Under the pieces are notes generated by a model. The model ran no database searches, was not told the origin of the DNA, and saw only the letters and a list, made by a program, of their open reading frames with translations. A program made the translations under genes and the position numbers. From PALSA-1336 sp964592725 (GTDB lineage Bacteria; Patescibacteriota; Doudnabacteria; UBA920), in contig CAZQFQ010000018.1 of the NCBI GenBank assembly GCA_964592725.1, positions 1 to 27,541 on the forward strand: a stretch of DNA of 27,541 nucleotides, in the 5' to 3' direction. Positions 21,351 to 26,667 of the stretch are shown one piece after another (the first letter of the stretch is position 1; each line of letters starts with the position of its first letter).

Positions 21351-21734
21351 ATGAAAATTCTTGGAATTGATTACGGAGAAAAGCGCATCGGATTAGCAAT
21401 ATCCGATGAAACAGAAACTTTTGCCCGCGAACTGGATATTTTGTCGCCAAAGGAATTTTGGGGACAGATGAATCAGCTAATCAGTAACCAGCAAATCAGC
21501 AAGATTGTCATCGGCTGGCCGCTGAATATGGACGGGAGGGAAACAAAAAAGACAAGGGAAGTAGAAAGTTTCAAGGTAAAAGTAGAAAGGGAAACAGGAT
21601 TGCCGGTTGAGACAATTGATGAGCGGCTTTCGTCGCAGATGGCGCAAAACATCGTTGGCGGCAAAAATAGGAAAGTTCTGGACAGTCTGGCGGCACAAAT
21701 TTTGTTGCAAAATTATTTGGATAAACGAAAATGA
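21351..21734 (+). CDS. ruvX: Putative pre-16S rRNA nuclease / Holliday junction resolvase-like (YqgF)
   Basis: 127 residues. MKILGIDYGEKRIGLAIS is the YqgF N-terminal strand with Asp7 as the metal-binding acidic residue. IVIGWPLNMDGRE is the second signature, and ETIDERLSSQMAQ holds the third acidic cluster. It ends with SLAAQILLQNYLDKRK, canonical. ATG 21351 is preferred over an upstream TTG (21345). The family trims 16S rRNA ends and resembles RuvC. No Shine-Dalgarno. Confidence 0.93.
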   Translation: MKILGIDYGEKRIGLAISDETETFARELDILSPKEFWGQMNQLISNQQISKIVIGWPLNMDGRETKKTREVESFKVKVERETGLPVETIDERLSSQMAQNIVGGKNRKVLDSLAAQILLQNYLDKRK

Positions 21735-21745
21735 AATAAAAAAAA

Positions 21746-21775
21746 GATTCGGGCAAACCAGCGGTCGCCCGAATC
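21746..21775 (-). terminator. Intrinsic terminator of the reverse-strand membrane gene
   Basis: Read on the reverse strand: GATTCGGGC, a 12-base loop, GCCCGAATC, then eight T (the A-run at 21738-21745). A 9-bp perfect stem. On the forward strand it lies just after ruvX but lacks a T-tract. Confidence 0.9.
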
Positions 21776-21800
21776 AGCTGTAGGTTCCCGAAATACAGCT

Positions 21801-22010
21801 TCATCCTATGAATTTGGCCATCCATCCAGCAATGGCCGCTATCACGGCTACCGCCGTGATTTGAGCCAACCACTTAGCGGATTGCTTCATCCTGGCAGAC
21901 ATGGTAGCGGGGATGGGCAGGCACGATATAATACCCGCCGTTGCGCACAGGTTGAAAGCGATGACAGCGTAAGATAGGGCAAAAGCTAACACGGGATTTG
22001 ACTTAGCCAT
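21801..22010 (-). CDS. Small two-helix membrane protein, unknown
   Basis: 69 residues. The sequence reads as two hydrophobic helices, about 7-30 (LAFALSYAVIAFNLCATAGIIS) and about 48-68 (ITAVAVIAAIAGWMAKFIG), linked by a short polar loop with ATMSARMKQSAK. Not recognised. It is the only reverse-strand gene in the window and has textbook signals: a full AGGAGG ribosome binding site 4 bases before the ATG, a TTGACA/TAAAAT promoter and its own terminator. The other genes here have weak or absent Shine-Dalgarno sequences, so it may be recently acquired or highly expressed. A toxin-like or holin-like role is possible but unsupported. Confidence 0.75.
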   Translation of the reverse strand: MAKSNPVLAFALSYAVIAFNLCATAGIISCLPIPATMSARMKQSAKWLAQITAVAVIAAIAGWMAKFIG

Positions 22011-22013
22011 GGT

Positions 22014-22020
22014 TCCTCCT
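22014..22020 (-). promoter_or_regulatory. Strong Shine-Dalgarno for the reverse-strand gene
   Basis: AGGAGGA on the reverse strand, 3-4 bases before ATG (22010). The best ribosome binding site in the window. Confidence 0.9.
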
Positions 22021-22032
22021 AAAGGACTTAAT

Positions 22033-22062
22033 ATTTTAGCAATATAATTAACATTCTGTCAA
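22033..22062 (-). promoter_or_regulatory. Promoter of the reverse-strand gene with overlapping dyad
   Basis: On the reverse strand: TTGACA (22057-22062), an 18-base spacer, TAAAAT (22033-22038). The -35 sits in a 20-bp near-palindrome (22053-22072, ATTCTG-T-CAATTG-T-CAGAAT) with a single mismatched pair, which could be an operator. Confidence 0.75.
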
Positions 22063-22077
22063 TTGTCAGAATTTCGC

Positions 22078-22103
22078 TCCGCCTTCGCTAAAGCTACGGC
22101 GGA
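22078..22103. repeat. TCCGCC...GGCGGA hairpin repeat
   Basis: TCCGCC (22078-22083) and GGCGGA (22098-22103) bracket TTCGCTAAAGCTAC. G+C-rich and unlike its A+T-rich surroundings; no T-tract. Confidence 0.7.
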
Positions 22104-22166
22104 CCTAGTGGTTTAAATAAGGATTGTCGATCATCAAAATTTTATCAAGTAACAAAAACTAACTAA

Positions 22167-23216
22167 ATGTCGGAATTCCGGCAAAATCCAATAACAAAAA
22201 ACTGGGTTCTGATTGCGCCGACAAGAGGCAAGCGGCCGGACCAGTATAAGACTTACAGCGTGATGCAGGGCATTCCGGAGGTGGATAAGAAATGCGTTTT
22301 TTGCGTTGGGAATGAGAAGCTGAATCCGGAAATATTGAGGGTGGGCGCGGATGGAAACGTAATACCCTCACCCCGGCCCTCTCCCGGAGGGAGAGGGGGC
22401 GGTGTTGCCGGTGATTGGGAAATCAGGATAATTCCGAACAAGTTTTCCGCTCTGCAAAACACCGCGGTTTATCGCCACAAGGAATTTTATATTTCGCACA
22501 GCGGCGACGGCGACCACGAGGTAATTATCACGCGCAAACATAACGAGCCGGTGGCTTTGCAATCTATCGCCATAGTAGAGCTCACAATAAGAACTTTCAT
22601 CGAAAGAATCAAAACTTTATCGGCAAAACCCGAATTGGCTTACGTGCAAATTTTCCATAACCACGGGCGCGACGCCGGAGCCAGCATTGTCCATCCCCAT
22701 TACCAGCTATTGGCCACGCCGATTGTGCCGCCGCATATCCACGACGAAATTTTAGGGTGCTATCATTATTACCAAAATAACCATTCCTGCATTTATTGTG
22801 ATATCATTAAGGAAGAGCTTTTGGTCAAAGACCGCGTGGTGCACGAAAGCGAACATTTTGTGGTGATTTCCGCCTACGCCAGCCGGAGTCCGTTTGAAAC
22901 CTGGATTTTGCCCAAGCGCCACGGCGCGCGGTTTGAGGAAATGACTGAAGAGGAAATCAGGCACTTATCGTTTGTGTTAAAAGTTACGCTCGGCCAGCTT
23001 TACACCAAACTTTCCGATCCGCCGCTGAACTTTTACATCCACAATATGCCGTCCAAGCAAAACCAGCACGCCGCCCACGAAGAAAAAGCTTTCCACTGGC
23101 ACCTGACAATTTTTCCGCGCATTACCATTTGGGCCGGATTTGAATACGCCACGGGAATTCCGGTCAACCCGATCTCGCCGGAAGTGAGTACAAAATTCTT
23201 AAAAGGAGAAGAATAG
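22167..23216 (+). CDS. galT: Galactose-1-phosphate uridylyltransferase family protein
   Basis: 349 residues. The GalT fold is shown by the zinc cysteines CVFC (43, 46), the phosphate-handling NHG, and GASIVHPHYQ with the H-P-H catalytic pair (His176, His178, the latter the likely nucleophile). A second C-x2-C (208, 211, CIYC), PFETWILPKRH, and the C-terminal HWHLTIFPRI follow. It transfers UMP between UDP-glucose and galactose-1-phosphate; related family members act on other hexose phosphates. Residues 66-80 (IPSPRPSPGGRGGGV) come from a hairpin repeat inserted in frame. tpiA follows after 52 bp. The start follows AACTAA with no Shine-Dalgarno. Confidence 0.86.
   Translation: MSEFRQNPITKNWVLIAPTRGKRPDQYKTYSVMQGIPEVDKKCVFCVGNEKLNPEILRVGADGNVIPSPRPSPGGRGGGVAGDWEIRIIPNKFSALQNTAVYRHKEFYISHSGDGDHEVIITRKHNEPVALQSIAIVELTIRTFIERIKTLSAKPELAYVQIFHNHGRDAGASIVHPHYQLLATPIVPPHIHDEILGCYHYYQNNHSCIYCDIIKEELLVKDRVVHESEHFVVISAYASRSPFETWILPKRHGARFEEMTEEEIRHLSFVLKVTLGQLYTKLSDPPLNFYIHNMPSKQNQHAAHEEKAFHWHLTIFPRITIWAGFEYATGIPVNPISPEVSTKFLKGEE
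22365..22403 (+). repeat. C/G-rich triloop hairpin repeat inserted in frame in galT
   Basis: CCCTCACCCCGG leads into a perfect 9-bp stem CCCTCTCCC (22377-22385), loop GGA, GGGAGAGGG (22389-22397). It is G+C-rich unlike the flanks and adds a stretch of S/P/G/R residues to GalT. Its form resembles the hairpins at 25248-25268 and 25683-25703. Confidence 0.85.
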
Positions 23217-23258
23217 GACATATAGGACTTATTAGACCTATACGTCCTATACGGCTTA
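23217..23258. repeat. Word-array inverted repeat, TATAGGAC family
   Basis: TATAGGAC (23221-23228) pairs with GTCCTATA (23244-23251). The words ATATAGGACTTATTAGACC and TATACGTCCTATACGG repeat the unit. A shorter relative lies at 21313-21346. It fills the galT-tpiA gap. Confidence 0.75.
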
Positions 23259-23268
23259 TTTTAATCAA

Positions 23269-23952
23269 ATGAAAAAACTTATCATCGCTAACTGGAAATT
23301 AAATCCATCCACCCTCAAAGACGCGCAGGAGTTGGCGGTTTCGATATCGCTTAAGGCGAAAAATAAAGTTGTACTCTGTCCGCCGACAATATATCTATCT
23401 AATATCCAATATCCCAATATCGGTGCCCAAGACTGTTTTTGGCAGGAGAAGGGCGCGTTTACCGGGCAGGTTTCGCCGTTGCAATTGAAGGATTTAAAGA
23501 TTAAATATTGCATAATTGGGCACAGCGAGAAACGCGCGCTGGGTGAAACCGATAATATGATTAATTTTAAATTAAGGGCTTTGCTGGAACAAAAAATCAC
23601 GCCGGTTTTATGCGTTGGTTTTGGCACTACGGTTGAGCAGGATGATTTGGAAGTCGTGGATGTTTTACGCGGGCAGTTGGAAGTTGATTTAAAAGATGTT
23701 GACGCTTCGCAAATTATCGTGGCTTACGAACCGGTCTGGGCCATCGGCACCGGGAAAAACGCCACGGCCGAGCACGCGGAAAAAATTGCGATTTTTATAA
23801 AAACAAAATACGGTGTGCCGAAAGTTTTATACGGCGGGAGCGTAAACGCGGCTAACGCCAAAGGCTTTTTGGACCAGCAGAATATTGGTGGCCTACTTGT
23901 GGGAGGGGCGAGTTTAATTGCTAAGGATTTTAATCAGATAATTAACATGTAA
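23269..23952 (+). CDS. tpiA: Triosephosphate isomerase
   Basis: Interconverts glyceraldehyde-3-phosphate and dihydroxyacetone phosphate. Catalytic residues are all present: Lys10 (ANWKLN), His85 (IIGHSEKR) and Glu154 (AYEPVWAIGTG). The phosphate-binding loop YGGSVNAANA and LVGGASL end the barrel. 227 residues against about 250, so it is a trimmed version with shorter loops. Residues 41-53 (IYLSNIQYPNIGA) are coded by three near-repeats of AATATCC, which look like a spacer word (see the rplO-secY spacer). It belongs to the sugar-phosphate cluster. Confidence 0.97.
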   Translation: MKKLIIANWKLNPSTLKDAQELAVSISLKAKNKVVLCPPTIYLSNIQYPNIGAQDCFWQEKGAFTGQVSPLQLKDLKIKYCIIGHSEKRALGETDNMINFKLRALLEQKITPVLCVGFGTTVEQDDLEVVDVLRGQLEVDLKDVDASQIIVAYEPVWAIGTGKNATAEHAEKIAIFIKTKYGVPKVLYGGSVNAANAKGFLDQQNIGGLLVGGASLIAKDFNQIINM

Positions 23953-23961
23953 CACCTCATT

Positions 23962-24059
23962 GGCGTCATTCTGAGGCCGTAACAGGCATTAAATCAGCGG
24001 CCGAAGAATCTCTCTGAAAGAGATCCTTCGCCCGTAATGCTAGGGCTCAGGATGACGCC
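23962..24059. repeat. GGCGTCAT inverted-repeat element, copy 2
   Basis: GGCGTCATTCTGAG begins and CTCAGGATGACGCC ends the element; an inner stem AGAATCTCT...AGAGATCCTTCG follows the centre. It fills the tpiA-rpiB gap. An in-frame ATG at 24037 lies inside it and is not taken as the rpiB start. Confidence 0.88.
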
Positions 24060-24072
24060 GGAAAAAAGAATT

Positions 24073-24528
24073 ATGATATATATAGCATCCGATCATGCCG
24101 GGTTTGAACTCAAGCAAAAAATCATCAGCCATTTAAAAGACACCGACCAGCAGGTTGAGGACTGCGGGCCTTTTAAAGTTGATCCCGACGACGACTATCC
24201 GGATTTTATTTATCCCTGCGCCGTGAAAGTGGCGCAAAATCCCGGCAGTATGGGCATAGTTATCGGCATGAGCGGCCAGGGCGAGGCCATTGTGGCCAAT
24301 AAAGTCAAAGGCATTCGGGCGGCGCTTTATTACGGCGGTCACGAAGATATCATCAAACTATCCCGCCAGCATAACAACTCCAATGTGCTTTCGCTGGGCG
24401 CCAAATTTTTGACCCAAGAGCAGGTGGAGCGCGCCATAGACCTGTGGATAGAAACGGGCTTTGACGGCGGAAGACACCAGCGGAGAATTGACAAAATTGA
24501 CATAATTGACAAAAATGAACAAAAATAA
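24073..24528 (+). CDS. rpiB: Ribose-5-phosphate isomerase B, glutamate-type active site
   Basis: Interconverts ribose-5-phosphate and ribulose-5-phosphate. MIYIASDHAGFELKQKI is the canonical start (151 residues from ATG 24073). The usual catalytic cysteine segment (CGTGIGMS) is replaced by IGMSGQGEAIVANK, with Glu71. This matches the type known from Mycobacterium, where a glutamate does the isomerisation chemistry. KGIRAAL, REHNN-like RQHNNSNVLSLG and RHQRRID follow. The last 12 or so residues (DKIDIIDKNEQK) are coded by the left arm of a word-array repeat (24486-24498 onward), replacing the usual C-terminal helix. Confidence 0.93.
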   Translation: MIYIASDHAGFELKQKIISHLKDTDQQVEDCGPFKVDPDDDYPDFIYPCAVKVAQNPGSMGIVIGMSGQGEAIVANKVKGIRAALYYGGHEDIIKLSRQHNNSNVLSLGAKFLTQEQVERAIDLWIETGFDGGRHQRRIDKIDIIDKNEQK

Positions 24529-24582
24529 TCAAATTTTTTTAACGTAATTTTGTCAATTTTATTTAATTTTTTAAATTTTGCT
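24486..24582. repeat. Word-array inverted repeat, TTGACAAAA family, overlapping rpiB
   Basis: AATTGACAAAATT (24486-24498) pairs perfectly over 13 bp with 24546-24558. The words match those of 6919-7009. The left arm lies inside rpiB, the right arm in the rpiB-rpe gap up to 2 bases before rpe. Confidence 0.88.
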
Positions 24583-24584
24583 CA

Positions 24585-25229
24585 ATGGCTACCCTCGTCC
24601 CCTCCATCCTGGAAACCACCAAGGACGGTTTCCTGAATATTTACCGGCAAGAAACCAAGCTGCCCGGCGCGGAGCGTATTCAGGTTGATTTTGGCGACGG
24701 CATTTTTGTGCCGAATAAAATTCTTTCCGCTTCCGAAATTGACGTGCTCAATCCGGCCTTCCATTGGGAGGCGCATTTGATGGTTAGCGAGCCAAAAGAC
24801 TTTTTGGATTATAATATTTGCGGCTTTAAAACGGTTATTATCCATTATGAAGCCTTTGCTGACAAAGGCGATATTTTAAAATCGGTTGAATCCATAAAGT
24901 CCCAGGGCATGGAGCCGGGGCTTTGCGTGAACCCGGATACCGACGTAGCGGTTTTAAAACAATTTGCCAGTCATGTTAAGCATTTTCAAATAATGGGGGT
25001 GTATCCCGGTTATCAGGGAACGCCGTTTGTGGAAAAAACTTATGATAGAGTTACGGAATTGAGGAAGCTAATTTCAAATGCTATAATAGAGGTAGACGGC
25101 GGCGTGGGGCCGGGAAATATAAAACAACTGGTATCAGCCGGCGCGGATTTGTTGATACTCGGATCTGCCATTACCAAAACGCCGAATATGCTGGAAGCGT
25201 GGGAAAAACTGCAGGCGGAAATTAGTTGA
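24585..25229 (+). CDS. rpe: Ribulose-phosphate 3-epimerase (divergent)
   Basis: Interconverts ribulose-5-phosphate and xylulose-5-phosphate. 214 residues. Family features in altered form: VDFGDGIFVPN (canonical vDvMDGhFVPN), EAHLMV, VIIHYEA, MGVYPGYQGTPF (canonical MsVnPGfgGQ.F) and IEVDGGVGPGN, then AGADLLILGSAI. The catalytic acidic residues in VDFGDG and VDGG remain; the His in the first motif is replaced, so activity is probable but not certain. The TGA stop (25227-25229) is also the first three bases of the element's terminal repeat. Confidence 0.85.
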   Translation: MATLVPSILETTKDGFLNIYRQETKLPGAERIQVDFGDGIFVPNKILSASEIDVLNPAFHWEAHLMVSEPKDFLDYNICGFKTVIIHYEAFADKGDILKSVESIKSQGMEPGLCVNPDTDVAVLKQFASHVKHFQIMGVYPGYQGTPFVEKTYDRVTELRKLISNAIIEVDGGVGPGNIKQLVSAGADLLILGSAITKTPNMLEAWEKLQAEIS

Positions 25230-25717
25230 AGTAATTGCGTGCAGTGTCTCCTCCTGGAACAGGAGGAGTACCCCGCGAAGCGGGGGGAGGTGGTAGAAAT
25301 GGACTATTTGTACAACAATGTCAGTCAGAAAGATTTACGTAAGAAATTAAGAAATAACCTAGGTTTGCCCGAAATTATTTTATGGGGAGAATTAAAAGGC
25401 TCCTAGCTTAGCAAAAAATTTAGAAGGCAATATGGGGTTGGAAAATATTCATTGGACTTTTATTGTCCGGAACTACGATTGGGGATAGAGCTGGACGGCA
25501 ACACACATGATAGTGCGGATAGCTATGTTTATGATAAAGAAAGAACAAATTTTATAAATAGCCAGAATATCAAAATTATCCGTTTTTTGAATAAGGATGT
25601 TTTAACTAATTTAAATGGCGTTGTTGAAGAAATAAAAAAAATTTAAAATAGCTTCTACCACCCCGTCACCCTTCGGGTGACACCCCTCCTGTTCCAGGAG
25701 GGGACCAGGTTACTTCA
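25227..25717. mobile_element. 491-bp element with hairpin terminal inverted repeats and a DUF559-like gene
   Basis: The left end (25227-25298) and right end (25653-25717) are related inverted repeats. Both run TGAAGTAA, a CTCCTGGAACAGGAG hairpin, a second triloop hairpin, then GGTGGTAGAA. The left hairpins are CTCCTCCTG-GAA-CAGGAGGAG (25248-25268) and CCCCGC-GAA-GCGGGG (25271-25285). The right ones are GTCACCC-TTC-GGGTGAC (25665-25681) and CCCCTCCTG-TTC-CAGGAGGGG (25683-25703). The left repeat directly abuts the ATG of the nuclease-like gene. There is no transposase. A nuclease-driven or passively mobilised element is the hypothesis. Confidence 0.75.
25299..25646 (+). pseudogene. DUF559-like (Vsr/PD-(D/E)XK-type) nuclease with one in-frame stop
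   Basis: Read from ATG 25299: 35 codons (KDLRKKLRNN, then PEIILWGELKGS), a TAG at 25404-25406, and 79 further codons in the same frame (KKFRRQYGVGKYSLDFYCPE, RLGIELDGNTHD, IKIIRFLNKDVL). The pattern WxxL(R/K)...FRRQ...DFYCPE...(I/L)ELDG...IIRF is the DUF559 family, related to very-short-patch-repair nucleases. The Asp in LDFYC and Glu in IELDG are the likely metal ligands. TAG stands where the family usually has Q or K, one base away. Other genes in the window end in TAG, so reading it as sense is unlikely. A fragment starting with TTG at 25452 would lack half the domain. Confidence 0.82.
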
Positions 25718-25727
25718 CAAATTCCAT

Positions 25728-26570
25728 ATGCAAAAATTATCCGTCAAAGACCTCAAACTCAAAGCCAACGACATTCGACAGGATATAATTAAAATGTTAC
25801 TTGAAGCCAAGAGCGGGCACAGCGCCGGGCCTTTGGATATGGCCGACATTTTTGCCGCGCTTTATTTTAATGTCATGGAAAATAATCCCAAAGATCCCAA
25901 ATGGGAAGGGCGCGACCGCTTGGTGCTCTCCTGCGGGCATATTTGTCCGGTGCTTTACGCCGCTATGGCCGAGGCCGGTTATTTTCCTAAAGAGGAACTG
26001 ATGACATTAAGGAAACTTGGCACGCGCCTGCACGGCCATCCGCACAATTTGGAATTGCCCGGCATCGAAACATCCTCCGGACCCTTGTCACAGGGCTCCA
26101 GCCAGGCGGTGGGCATGGCTTTGGGCTTAAAAATGGACAAAAAACCGAACTATATTTATTTAATAGTATCCGACGGCGAACAGCAGGAAGGCCAGACCTG
26201 GGAAGCGGCAATGATGGCCGGGAAAAATCACCTGGACAATTTAATCGCTATTATGGACCGAAATCGTATTCAAATTGACGGCAACACGGAAGACATTATG
26301 CCGCTGGACGATTTGCGCAAAAAGTATGAATCTTTCAATTGGCATGTTTTGGAAATCGACGGCAATAATATGGAAGAAATTTTGAAAGCTTTTGATGCGG
26401 CAAAAAAAATCAAAGGCAAACCGATTATGATAATCGCGAATACTCTGGCGGGCAAAGGTGTGAGCTTTATGGAAGGAGATTACCATTGGCACGGTATGCC
26501 GCCGAACAAGGAGCAGGCGGCAAAAGCGCTGGAAGAGCTGGCGGCGGAGAGGGAAAAATTAACTGACTAA
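25728..26570 (+). CDS. Transketolase N-terminal subunit
   Basis: First half of a split transketolase; binds the thiamine diphosphate pyrophosphate. 280 residues from ATG 25728; an ATG upstream at 25677 lies in the element and is rejected. HSAGPLDMADIFAALYF is canonical. The cofactor motif reads SDGEQQEGQTWEAAMMAGKN (about 149-168; first Gly of GDGE is Ser), then LIAIMDRNRIQIDGNT. GIETSSGPLSQGSSQAVGMALG precedes it. The C-terminal subunit gene follows after a REP-like gap. Together they transfer two-carbon units in the non-oxidative pentose phosphate pathway. Confidence 0.95.
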   Translation: MQKLSVKDLKLKANDIRQDIIKMLLEAKSGHSAGPLDMADIFAALYFNVMENNPKDPKWEGRDRLVLSCGHICPVLYAAMAEAGYFPKEELMTLRKLGTRLHGHPHNLELPGIETSSGPLSQGSSQAVGMALGLKMDKKPNYIYLIVSDGEQQEGQTWEAAMMAGKNHLDNLIAIMDRNRIQIDGNTEDIMPLDDLRKKYESFNWHVLEIDGNNMEEILKAFDAAKKIKGKPIMIIANTLAGKGVSFMEGDYHWHGMPPNKEQAAKALEELAAEREKLTD

Positions 26571-26575
26571 TTACC

Positions 26576-26656
26576 GGCGCCATTCTGAACCGGAAGTAAC
26601 ATCCGAGGGTGAAGAATCTCAAAAAAGGGATCCTTCGCTCCGCTCAGGATGACGCC
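26576..26656. repeat. GGCGTCAT inverted-repeat element, copy 3
   Basis: GGCGCCATTCTGA starts and TCAGGATGACGCC ends the element; GAAGAATCTC and GGATCCTTCGCTCCGC form inner arms. It separates the two transketolase genes and ends 11 bases before the second ATG. Confidence 0.85.
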
Positions 26657-26667
26657 AAAATGCTATT

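Noticed and set aside
23397..23425. tpiA residues 41-53 as a captured AATATCC word array
   Set aside because: Three near-copies are visible, but the position matches a normal TIM loop and the residues are plausible; it is noted in the gene entry only. A similar GCTAATCAG-like run in ruvX (21474-21500) is equally unproven.
25404..25406. TAG read as an amino acid (code change)
   Set aside because: TAG ends rplF, secY, ruvX-region neighbours and other clear genes; TGA also ends rplE and rpe, so the standard code holds.
25452..25646. A separate 64-residue protein starting with TTG
   Set aside because: It is the C-terminal half of the DUF559-like frame; the upstream half is open and matches the family up to a single TAG.
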